Assembly (NCBI RefSeq): GCF_029868855.1
Contig: NZ_JARWOV010000342.1
Location: forward strand, 1-39,070
DNA length: 39,070 bases
Direction: 5' to 3'
DNA from: Nocardia carnea
GTDB taxonomy: Bacteria; Actinomycetota; Actinomycetes; Mycobacteriales; Mycobacteriaceae
The notes under the pieces were generated by a model, which made no database searches, had not been told where the DNA came from, and saw only the letters and a list, made by a program, of their open reading frames with translations. Both the position numbers and the translations under genes were made by a program. Shown here piece by piece: positions 1-6,370 of this stretch (position 1 is its first letter; each line of letters opens with the position of its first letter).

Positions 1-100
1 AGCACATACAGCCCGCTCGAGGCGTTGTCGGCGACGGTGTCGGCGAAGGAGATGTTCCAGTCGGTGATCCGGCTGTCCACGATCTCCAGCGCGGCCGTGG
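1..100 (-). CDS. 2-keto-4-pentenoate hydratase (MhpD/HsaE family), internal fragment at contig edge
   Basis: The minus strand has an open frame running off the left edge. From about position 92 down to 3 it encodes residues including ALEIVDSRITDW and DTVADNASSGLYVL. This is the diagnostic core of the 2-hydroxypenta-2,4-dienoate / 2-keto-4-pentenoate hydratase family, which hydrates the dienoate formed in meta-cleavage of aromatic or sterol rings. Upstream of ALEIVD the frame dissolves into alanine codons and then a G/C homopolymer (about 100-175), so the N-terminal half is missing or replaced by assembly error. The family call rests on about 30 residues, and the exact member cannot be told. 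Confidence 0.6.
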
Positions 101-180
101 CCGCGGCGGCCCCCCCCCCGCCCCGGCCGGGCGTGGGGGCGCCCGCCGGGGGCGCCGCGCCGGCGCCCTTGGTCCTATAT
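101..180. other. Low-complexity G/C homopolymer junction, probable assembly artefact
   Basis: A run of ten C is followed by G/C-only sequence with almost no A or T, then an abrupt TATATAGCTAAATT. It interrupts the hydratase reading frame and encodes nothing recognisable. The right end of the window shows the same kind of sequence, which suggests low-coverage contig ends rather than biology. Confidence 0.6.
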
Positions 181-218
181 AGCTAAATTCGGCAGCCGAC
201 CGCGTTGGAACCGGAGTG

Positions 219-270
219 GCCAAACAAAAGCGGCTGAGACCCTCCGTCTGAGCGGAAGAGTCCCAGCCGC
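219..270 (-). terminator. Intrinsic terminator of the gntR-ydcF operon
   Basis: On the minus strand GCGGCTG (from 270) pairs with CAGCCGC (to 230). Inner stems GAC/GTC and CTTCCG/CGGAGG close a 6-nt loop. The stem is followed directly by TTTTGTTTG (229-221). A strong stem plus U-tract 23 nt after the ydcF stop is a textbook Rho-independent terminator, uncommon in such GC-rich genomes. Confidence 0.85.
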
Positions 271-292
271 GTGCTGCGGTGGTCGGCCGGGG

Positions 293-961
293 TTACTCCG
301 GGAGTACCCGAGTCGTGAAACCGGCGTCGACAAGCCGGGAATAGGCATCGTGGACCGGCGTCGGCACGTCCTGCTCAACGGCCCAATCGTTCTTGGCGTA
401 CACCCAGATTCGCTGCGTATCCCCAACGAGCATGTTGATAACCCGGTCCGCGTCGCCGATGCTCTCGACGTACTCACTCAGTGGCAGCGGGAGCGACGAG
501 CAGACCACGTCGACTTCGGGCCAACGCTTCCGGGCCATGGCGTAGCTACGTCGCTGCTGGTAGGGGCGTGAGATCAGCATGATCGATCCGACCTGATCGA
601 GTAGACCGTGCTCTTCGAGAAGCGTGCGCGTGAAGTCGATGTTGTCGCCGGTGTTCGTGGCCTTGGGCTCCACGAGGATTGCCTCGTCCGGAACGCCGAG
701 TTCAAGCGCGTGGTCGCGGTAGTGCACGGCTTCTCCCCGGGGGAATCGCTCAACGGTCGTCGGGGCGTTGGCGCCGGTGAACACGATGCGGGGAAAGATT
801 CCCGCGTTGTAGAGGTTCGCGGTGTGGGTCGCTACTCCGAGATCGTGACTGCCCAGCCCGATACCGAGGTCGACCGGCCGGACCTCATGGTCCATGTGGT
901 TGAAGTTCCAGAGGGTTTCGACGTCGGCTCGGAGTTCGTCGGGCAGGGTTGCGGTCGGCAT
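293..961 (-). CDS. YdcF/SanA-like DUF218 protein
   Basis: This 222-residue protein belongs to the DUF218 (YdcF/ElyC/SanA) superfamily. The core DLGIGLGSHD (31-40) precedes RIVFTGAN (58-65). After these come the GEAVHYRDHALELGVP helix (77-91), the EPKATNTGDNI segment (98-108) and SRPYQQRRSYAMARKRWP (131-148). In this fold, conserved acidic and Asn/Thr residues line a presumed nucleotide- or SAM-binding pocket; the substrate is unknown. There is no signal peptide or membrane helix, so it is cytosolic, unlike the envelope members ElyC and SanA. ATG 961 has GAGAGGAC about 9 nt upstream and lies 13 nt after the gntR stop, so the two genes form an operon ended by the terminator at 219-270. An upstream in-frame ATG inside gntR (1039) is rejected because it has no ribosome site. 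Confidence 0.8.
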   Translation of the reverse strand: MPTATLPDELRADVETLWNFNHMDHEVRPVDLGIGLGSHDLGVATHTANLYNAGIFPRIVFTGANAPTTVERFPRGEAVHYRDHALELGVPDEAILVEPKATNTGDNIDFTRTLLEEHGLLDQVGSIMLISRPYQQRRSYAMARKRWPEVDVVCSSLPLPLSEYVESIGDADRVINMLVGDTQRIWVYAKNDWAVEQDVPTPVHDAYSRLVDAGFTTRVLPE

Positions 962-974
962 CGGAGATGTCCTC

Positions 975-1745
975 TCAGTCCGGAAGTTTGAAGTCGTAGG
1001 TCCAGGCGAAGCGGGAGGCCGCGTGCACTCCCCGGGCAAACTCGATCAGCTCGTCGTCGGCGGTGTAGGTCTTGCGAACAAGGACCATGACCGGTTCACC
1101 GGAAGGCAACTCGAGCGTTGCTGCCTCGTCGGGTGTCGGCATCCGGGCGGAGATCGTCTCGGACATGTGGTCCGGCTCGAAGCCTTGCAGCGTGAGGACG
1201 GCGAATCCGCCACCCTTGCCGGCCGGTCCTGCTGTGGGGTCAACCAGTGGGGTTCCCTCGACGTGCTCCGGGCGGTAATAGCTCGTGAGGCTATGCGTCG
1301 GCTTGCCTGCGTCGCGAACGAGTCGACCGCGCTCGTAGATTTGAGCACCTGCAGGCAGACCGAATGCTTCGGCCGTCTCGGTATCGGCTTCGACCAACTG
1401 CACGGTGTTCGTCTGGTCGGTCGGCTTCCACGCCCTACCGGATGCCTCTCGGTCAGCTGCGAACGCAACCGTGTTCCCGAACTTCCACTTGCTCTTCGCG
1501 TACCGCTCGATCCCGAGTCGACGCATTGGAGGACGGTCCCGAACGACGGTTCCGCGTCGACGAATCGGCGTGACCAGACCTTCAGCATCAAGCAGTCCGA
1601 TGGCCTGCCGGACCGTCTTGATGTTCACGTCATAGTGAGCCGCGATCTCGTCCTGCTTGGGCAGCGTCGAACCGGGTGGATATTCGCCCGCTTGGATGGC
1701 TGCGCGCAGGCTGGCCGCTAGTTCGCGGTATCCAATGGTTCCCAT
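975..1745 (-). CDS. GntR-family regulator, HutC subfamily (UTRA domain)
   Basis: This is a 256-residue repressor-type regulator. Residues 5-70 form the winged HTH: RELAASLRAAIQAGEYPPGSTLP, then QDEIAAHYDVNIKTVRQAI as the recognition part, then the wing RRRGTVV. Residues about 85-250 form a UTRA ligand domain, ending with DDELIEFARGVHAASRFAWTYDF. HutC-type members bind small effectors such as sugars, amino acids or their phosphates; the ligand here cannot be inferred. ATG 1745 follows GGAAGGGA at a good distance. A leaderless alternative exists at ATG 1796 (CATACT box at 1804-1809, 7-nt gap) and would add 17 residues. It is transcribed with the ydcF-like gene just downstream, which is its probable target or partner. 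A/T at third codon positions is more frequent than in the backbone genes, hinting at acquired DNA. Confidence 0.85.
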   Translation of the reverse strand: MGTIGYRELAASLRAAIQAGEYPPGSTLPKQDEIAAHYDVNIKTVRQAIGLLDAEGLVTPIRRRGTVVRDRPPMRRLGIERYAKSKWKFGNTVAFAADREASGRAWKPTDQTNTVQLVEADTETAEAFGLPAGAQIYERGRLVRDAGKPTHSLTSYYRPEHVEGTPLVDPTAGPAGKGGGFAVLTLQGFEPDHMSETISARMPTPDEAATLELPSGEPVMVLVRKTYTADDELIEFARGVHAASRFAWTYDFKLPD

Positions 1746-2062
1746 GGGGCCTGTCCCTTCCCGTGTGCTGGTGATCCAGGCCAGAGGGGGAACCATGCAG
1801 GCCAGTATGGTCCACAACGCGGAGGGTCTTCGTCCATTGCGGTCCAAATCGAGTACGTCAACGGTCACGTGGACCCCACGACGGCATCCGCCCGGCGCGC
1901 CTGCACTCACGGCCTGGTCGGGACCGAGTACTCCGAGTCCGTACCTCAGACAATCCAACTGAACCCTGCGCGGCCGTCCGAGACCGTTGCCGGTTGGGTG
2001 ATAGATACGTCCCGGTCTGCCCGTGGTGACGTTCCGGTGAGAAGAGGGGGCCGGTAATCAGA
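1746..2062. other. Divergent intergenic region, gntR / unknown gene
   Basis: This 317-bp gap lies between two divergent genes. It has a minus-strand CATACT -10-like box (1804-1809) for gntR. The imperfect dyad GGTCCA...TGGACC near 1842-1875 could be a GntR operator. No convincing gene lies inside. Confidence 0.4.
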
Positions 2063-2434
2063 GTGACCGAGGAACAGGCGAGATTGCTTCTTCTGGGAGC
2101 CGAGGCCTTGCCACACACGGAGCGGTGGTTGCTGTCATGGTTGCTGAAGCAGCCGGAGTGGACGTCGATCGCATTCGAGAAAGCCGCAAACGGATTCGGT
2201 ATCGACCTTCGGGCGTTCGGTGACATCTGCGCTCGGTGGCGGGAGTGCGGGCTGCTGGCTACCACCCAGAGCGCAGACCACGACGTGCTCCTGCATCGGG
2301 CGACCGATTACGCCGCCCTCGTACTGCGCCTGGACCCAGTGCAGTGGGCGGTGAGAGTGCATTCCGATCCGGTAGACCTCGATGCACCGGCATCGCAAGA
2401 GGCCGGCCGTTGCGATGGGCCATGTGGTCCGTGA
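2063..2434 (+). CDS. Hypothetical protein, possible winged-helix
   Basis: This 123-codon frame starts with GTG; a GAGGGGG stretch lies about 12 nt upstream, a rather long spacing. The protein is not recognised. Its N-terminal 65 residues are leucine- and tryptophan-rich helices (GAEALPHTERWLLSWLLKQP, then FGDICARWRECGLL). They have the look of a small helix-turn-helix or MarR-like fold, whereas the C-terminal 20 residues look unstructured. Third-position GC is high enough to support coding. It is divergent from gntR and converges on fadE25 with a 62-nt gap. It could also be a fortuitous frame. Confidence 0.45.
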   Translation: MTEEQARLLLLGAEALPHTERWLLSWLLKQPEWTSIAFEKAANGFGIDLRAFGDICARWRECGLLATTQSADHDVLLHRATDYAALVLRLDPVQWAVRVHSDPVDLDAPASQEAGRCDGPCGP

Positions 2435-2496
2435 CGGCCCGGCGGCGGCCTGAGTGTGAATCCCAGACCGCCGATCGAGCACCGTGATCTGGCGAT

Positions 2497-3657
2497 CTAC
2501 CCCTTGAGGAGCGCGCGAGACATGACGACTCGCTGAATCTGGTTGGTGCCTTCATAGATCTGGGTGATCTTGGCGTCGCGCATCATCCGCTCCACCGGGA
2601 AATCGGTGGTGTAACCGGCACCGCCGAACAGCTGGACCGCGTTGGTGGTGACCTCCATCGCCACGTCCGAGGCGAAGCATTTGGCGGCGGCCGAGATGAA
2701 GCCCAGGTTCTTTTCGCCGCGTTCGGCGCGGGCGGCGGAGGTGTAGACCATCAAGCGCGCGGCTTCGATCTTCATCGCCATATCGGCGAGCATGAACTGC
2801 GTGTTCTGGAAATCGGCGATCGGTTTGCCGAACTGTTTGCGGTCCTTGGTGTAGGCCAGGGCCGCGTCGAGAGCACCCTGCGCCAGGCCGACGGCCTGCG
2901 CGCCGATGGTGGGGCGGGTGTGGTCGAGGGTCTGCAGGGCGGTTTTGAATCCGGTGCCGGGTTCGCCGACGATGCGGTCGCCGGGGATCCGGCAGTTCTC
3001 GAAGTACAGTTCGGCGGTCGGGGAACCCTTGATGCCGAGTTTGTGCTCGAGCGGGCCGACCACGAAACCCTCGTCGTCCTTGTGCACCAGGAACGCCGAG
3101 ATACCGTTGGCGCCCTTGTCCGGGTCGGTCACGGCCATGACCGTGTACCAGGAGGATTTGCCGCCGTTGGTGATCCAGCATTTGGACCCGTTGAGGATCC
3201 AGTCGTCGCCTTCCTGCCGGGCGCGGGTGCGCATCCCGGCGGCGTCCGAACCGGCTTCCCGCTCGGACAGGGCGTAGGAGGCCATCTCGCCGTTGACGAT
3301 ATCCGGCAGCACCTTCTGCTTGAGCTCCTCGGAGCCGTTCAGGATCATGCCCATGGTGCCGAGTTTGTTCACGGCCGGGATCAGCGACGAGGAACCACAG
3401 ACCCGGGCGACTTCCTCGATGACGATGCAGGTCGCCACGGAATCGGCGCCTTGGCCGCCGTAGGCCTCCGGGACGTGAACGGCGTTGAAGCCCGCGGCAT
3501 TGAGTGCCGCCAGTGCCTCTTCGGGAAAACGCGCATGCTCGTCGACATCCTTGGCGTGCGGCGCGATTTCCTTCTCGCAGAGGGCGCGGATGGCAGACCG
3601 CAGCTCGTCGTGGAAATCCTCCAGCTTGAACAGATCGAAATCCGGGTTTCCCGCCAT
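2497..3657 (-). CDS. fadE25: Acyl-CoA dehydrogenase, FadE25-like
   Basis: This 386-residue FAD-dependent acyl-CoA dehydrogenase introduces the alpha-beta double bond in short- or branched-chain acyl-CoA. Visible signatures are YALSEREAGSDAAGM (ACAD signature 1), CWITNGG (FAD binding), the DRKQFGKPIADFQ segment and QLFGGAGYTTDFPVERMMRDAKITQIYEGTNQIQ (signature 2). Glu of IYEGTNQIQ is the catalytic base position. The length is normal and the residues look intact. ATG 3657 has AGGAG 8 nt upstream. From memory, M. tuberculosis has fadE25 (Rv3274c) next to purE as well; here a P450 and a TetR gene intervene. Expression is probably controlled by the TetR protein encoded directly upstream, through the twin dyads in the 114-bp gap. 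Confidence 0.93.
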   Translation of the reverse strand: MAGNPDFDLFKLEDFHDELRSAIRALCEKEIAPHAKDVDEHARFPEEALAALNAAGFNAVHVPEAYGGQGADSVATCIVIEEVARVCGSSSLIPAVNKLGTMGMILNGSEELKQKVLPDIVNGEMASYALSEREAGSDAAGMRTRARQEGDDWILNGSKCWITNGGKSSWYTVMAVTDPDKGANGISAFLVHKDDEGFVVGPLEHKLGIKGSPTAELYFENCRIPGDRIVGEPGTGFKTALQTLDHTRPTIGAQAVGLAQGALDAALAYTKDRKQFGKPIADFQNTQFMLADMAMKIEAARLMVYTSAARAERGEKNLGFISAAAKCFASDVAMEVTTNAVQLFGGAGYTTDFPVERMMRDAKITQIYEGTNQIQRVVMSRALLKG

Positions 3658-3694
3658 TGGGTTCACTCCTGTTTGCCGGTGCGGTGCCACTCGT

Positions 3695-3709
3695 CGGCAC
3701 TCGGTGTCA
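3695..3709. promoter_or_regulatory. Operator A of fadE25 (TetR-type dyad)
   Basis: CGGCACTCGGTGTCA is an imperfect dyad with CAC...GTG half-sites. It is identical at 13 of 15 positions to operator B, 65 bp away. It lies just downstream of the fadE25 TATAGT box (3721-3726), roughly +5 to +20, a classic repressor position. Confidence 0.6.
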
Positions 3710-3720
3710 GATCTTCCGCC

Positions 3721-3726
3721 ACTATA
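3721..3726 (-). promoter_or_regulatory. Candidate -10 box of fadE25
   Basis: TATAGT is present on the minus strand with only a weak -35 (GATAAG) 17 nt upstream. It would give a leader of about 55 nt containing operator A and the ribosome site. Confidence 0.45.
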
Positions 3727-3759
3727 CCGCCTGCAAGTCACTACTTATCGGGCAACTTG

Positions 3760-3774
3760 TGGCACTCAGTGTCA
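3760..3774. promoter_or_regulatory. Operator B upstream of fadE25, overlapping the tetR stop codon
   Basis: TGGCACTCAGTGTCA is a near-perfect dyad (TGNCACTNAGTGNCA). Its last three bases are the tetR stop codon. Together with operator A (13/15 identical, centres 65 bp apart, about six helical turns) it brackets the fadE25 promoter. Confidence 0.6.
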
Positions 3775-4476
3775 ATCGCTGGCCGTCTCCGCCAAACCAC
3801 CGAGCCGCTGATGCAGCAGTTCGGCGATATGCCGGGCCGGCAGATCACGCCGGAACACCGCGAGCACCAATTCCTCCTCGCCGGCCGCGCGCCGGTCACC
3901 ACGCGGAATCGTACTCAGCTCGGCCCGCAGATCCGCAGGTCCGGCAGCCGACTCTCCGCGAACCATCCGGCGCAGCAGATAGTTGTGCGTCGCGGTCACC
4001 GCGGCCGTGAACTGCACCCGCGCCAGATCCGAGGAATCGGGCAACCGCTCCCGCAGATAGTCGGTGAACAGCCGCTCGTAACGGAATACCGTCACGATCT
4101 CGCGATCACGCAGCGCCGGCACCCGGCGCACCACGTGGTAGCGGCGCTCGGCGATATCGCGCCAGCGGGTGAACCGCTCGAAAACCTGCACCGCGGCCTC
4201 ACACACCGCCTCCCACGGATCGCCCTGCGCCTGCTGCAGAAACTCCTGCGCCGCGACCAACTGGGCTTCGTGATCGGCGAAGATCACGTCTTCTTTGGAC
4301 CGGAACTGCCGGAAGAAGGTACGCCGCGAGATACCGGCCGCCTCGGCGATCTCGTCGACCGAGGTCGCCTCGTACCCCTGATCCGCGAACAAGCGCAGCG
4401 CCTCGTCCACCACACCCAACCGGAATCGGACGAGCTCGGCCCCGCCGGCCCGGCGCACGGTTTCCTCGTTGTCCAT
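3772..4476 (-). CDS. TetR-family transcriptional regulator
   Basis: This 234-residue protein has an N-terminal TetR HTH. Helix 1 is RLGVVDEALRLFADQGYEATSVDEIAEAAG, and the recognition helix ISRRTFFRQFRSKEDVIFADHE follows (about 20-70). The C-terminal all-helical ligand domain (about 85-234) is not diagnostic. The SRRTFFRQF form is typical of actinobacterial regulators that sense acyl-CoA or other lipophilic ligands. The gene sits immediately upstream of fadE25 on the same strand, and its stop codon lies inside operator B. Autologous control of fadE25 is therefore likely (inference). ATG 4476 has TACGGT 6 nt upstream and no ribosome site, so a leaderless transcript is expected from a promoter in the 33-nt gap after the P450 gene. 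Confidence 0.88.
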   Translation of the reverse strand: MDNEETVRRAGGAELVRFRLGVVDEALRLFADQGYEATSVDEIAEAAGISRRTFFRQFRSKEDVIFADHEAQLVAAQEFLQQAQGDPWEAVCEAAVQVFERFTRWRDIAERRYHVVRRVPALRDREIVTVFRYERLFTDYLRERLPDSSDLARVQFTAAVTATHNYLLRRMVRGESAAGPADLRAELSTIPRGDRRAAGEEELVLAVFRRDLPARHIAELLHQRLGGLAETASD

Positions 4477-4482
4477 AGCGCC

Positions 4483-4488
4483 ACCGTA
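4483..4488 (-). promoter_or_regulatory. -10 box of tetR, leaderless
   Basis: TACGGT lies 6 nt before ATG 4476, so transcription would start at or next to the A of the start codon. Confidence 0.5.
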
Positions 4489-4509
4489 TCGAGCGGCGCA
4501 GCCGACCTG

Positions 4510-5760
4510 TCAGGGTCGCCGGTCACCGGCCAGGCGCACCTGCGCGCCGCTGAACAGAAGATCCGCTACCCGGCGCGGCGCCGAGGGGTCCGGCAGGAGA
4601 TGCGCGTCCGGGACCAGGGTGCGCAGCTGGTGCAGAAAAACCTCCACCGCGAGCGTCGCCGACTGCTTACCCGGACAGATATGCGCACCGTATCCGAAGG
4701 TCAACGGCATCTTCCCGGATCGGCGCAGATCCAGGCAGTCGGGGAAGGCCGCCGGGTCCCGGTTGGCCGCGGCGAACATCACCAGCACCGGTCCCGCCGG
4801 TAGTTCGGTCCCGCCGGAGAGAGTGACCGGGTGCAGAACCCGGCGCTTCCACGCGACCAACCCCGGATCGAGGTGCAGGACCTTGGCGGCCACCTGCCCG
4901 GCTGTCGCCGGGTCGGCCAGCAGGTCCCACCAGGCTCGCCGAGGATCACCGAGCAGACGCTGGACGCCCTGCTGAACGCTGCCGCTCACCGTATGGACAC
5001 CGGCCGCCAACGAGTTCGCCACCGCGGATACCGCGACCCGGCGCGGAATCCCGGCATCTCGCAGCCGAGTCGCGAAACCCACGGTCCCGCTGCGGAGCTC
5101 GTGATCGACCGCCCGGCCGCTCACCGTGAACAGCCGGCCCAAGGCCGCCACGGCCGCGGCCAGTTCGCGACCGCGCATCCGCCGGCCGAGCAACCCCGAC
5201 TGGGCACCGCTCCATACCGCGACCTGCGGCCATTCCGCGGCCGGAAGGCCGACCGCCGACCCGGTCACCCGAGTTGCGTAGGCGATCGACAGTGCGGTCA
5301 CATCGAGTCCGGCCGTACCGGGGGGAAGTTCAGCGAGCGCGGCATGGAAATGCCGCGCCATCTCCGCCGTCCGCGCCGGTCGATCCGCAGCCGGAATCCG
5401 GAAATGACCGGCCGGGCCCGCCATGGTGTCCCACACCCGTTTGTGCAGTGATCGATCGGTCAGATCGGCGGTCGCCTTCGCGGGCAGCGGGACCAGATGC
5501 CGGAGCAGGGGTGGAATCGCCCGCGCGGTGGTGGCGATCCGTGGATAACCGACCAGCGGTTCCAAGGCATTCGCCGGGGTGATCGCAGGCGTCGCGGCCT
5601 CCAGCACCTCCCGGACGTCCTCGTACTTCCAGATCATCCGCAGTCCACTGCTGTGCCGGTAGGACCGCCCCGGCCATTCGTGCAGCCGCCGGTACCGCTC
5701 ATCCCGCTCGGTGAAGGACAACTCGTTCGCGGTCACCGTCGCGAAAGGAAACTCCGTCAC
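4510..5760 (-). CDS. Atypical cytochrome P450 lacking the ExxR motif
   Basis: This 416-residue protein is a cytochrome P450 by its heme loop FGYGAHICPG (355-364, Cys362 as thiolate ligand). AANRDPAAFPD (331-341) and an I-helix segment LAAGVHTVSG (251-260) are also present. Two usually conserved features are altered. The K-helix ExxR is KVLH (293-296) in an otherwise normal context (LDPG...AWKRRVLHPVTLSGGTELPAG). The acidic residue before the I-helix Thr is His. Some actinobacterial CYP157-type enzymes are known to lack ExxR. Substrate and redox partner are unknown, and no ferredoxin gene is adjacent. GTG 5760 is chosen for GGTGGAG just upstream; the frame stays open into purE but that extension is not used. 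A 9-bp perfect dyad lies 16 nt upstream. Confidence 0.85.
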   Translation of the reverse strand: MTEFPFATVTANELSFTERDERYRRLHEWPGRSYRHSSGLRMIWKYEDVREVLEAATPAITPANALEPLVGYPRIATTARAIPPLLRHLVPLPAKATADLTDRSLHKRVWDTMAGPAGHFRIPAADRPARTAEMARHFHAALAELPPGTAGLDVTALSIAYATRVTGSAVGLPAAEWPQVAVWSGAQSGLLGRRMRGRELAAAVAALGRLFTVSGRAVDHELRSGTVGFATRLRDAGIPRRVAVSAVANSLAAGVHTVSGSVQQGVQRLLGDPRRAWWDLLADPATAGQVAAKVLHLDPGLVAWKRRVLHPVTLSGGTELPAGPVLVMFAAANRDPAAFPDCLDLRRSGKMPLTFGYGAHICPGKQSATLAVEVFLHQLRTLVPDAHLLPDPSAPRRVADLLFSGAQVRLAGDRRP

Positions 5761-5775
5761 CGTTCTCCACCCGAC

Positions 5776-5801
5776 ACGATCCGATACAGCAGTCGGATCG
5801 T
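5776..5801. promoter_or_regulatory. Perfect 9-bp inverted repeat before the P450 gene
   Basis: ACGATCCGA and TCGGATCGT flank an 8-nt spacer, 16 nt before the P450 GTG and 41 nt after the purE stop. No U-tract follows on either strand, so an operator is more likely than an intrinsic terminator. Confidence 0.45.
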
Positions 5802-5842
5802 AAGCGGTCGGCGCGGTAAGCGCTCTCCGGCAGCCGGAAGTC

Positions 5843-6370
5843 TCAGCCCAGCAGGCGCCGGCGCAGCGCCTCGTCCTTTTCCAGGACCATGCTCTCCAGG
5901 CCGGCCTGGAACTGTTCCATCCGGCTGCGCAGCGCCGGATCGTGCGCACCGAGAATGCGCGCGGCGAGCAGACCCGCGTTACGGGCTCCGCCGATGGAGA
6001 CGGTGGCCACGGGAACCCCGGCGGGCATCTGGACGATCGACAGCAGCGAATCCATACCGTCGAGGTATTTCAGCGGCACCGGAACACCGATGACCGGCAG
6101 CGGGGTCGCGGACGCGACCATGCCCGGGAGATGGGCGGCGCCGCCGGCACCCGCGATGAGAACCCGCAAGCCCCGGCCCGCGGCGTCGCGGGCATAGTCG
6201 AGCATGCGCTGGGGGGTGCGGTGCGCGGACACCACGCCGACCTCGAACCGGATCCCGAATTCGGCCAGCGCCTCGGCGGCGGCCTCCATGGTGGGCCAGT
6301 CCGAATCACTGCCCATGATCAGCCCGACCGCGGGAGAACCCGGGATACTGCCTGCCACCACGTCACTCAT
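5843..6370 (-). CDS. purE: 5-(carboxyamino)imidazole ribonucleotide mutase PurE
   Basis: This is a 175-residue class I PurE, which moves the carboxylate of N5-CAIR to C4 to give CAIR in purine synthesis. The motifs GLIMGSDSDWPTM (near residue 17) and VVSAHRTPQRM (with the catalytic His) are intact, as are GAGGAAHLPGM and PVIGVPV. ATG 6370 overlaps the last 8 nt of purK (ATGAGTGA), which points to translational coupling. An in-frame ATG 51 nt earlier lies inside purK and is rejected. PurE takes the product of PurK directly. Confidence 0.96.
   Translation of the reverse strand: MSDVVAGSIPGSPAVGLIMGSDSDWPTMEAAAEALAEFGIRFEVGVVSAHRTPQRMLDYARDAAGRGLRVLIAGAGGAAHLPGMVASATPLPVIGVPVPLKYLDGMDSLLSIVQMPAGVPVATVSIGGARNAGLLAARILGAHDPALRSRMEQFQAGLESMVLEKDEALRRRLLG

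Noticed and set aside
171..181. TATATAGCTAA as a promoter box
   Set aside because: It sits at the edge of the artefactual homopolymer stretch with no gene in a suitable place.
2920..4803. 627-codon plus-strand open frame across fadE25, tetR and the P450 gene
   Set aside because: It crosses three well-supported minus-strand genes and their operators and has no start signal.
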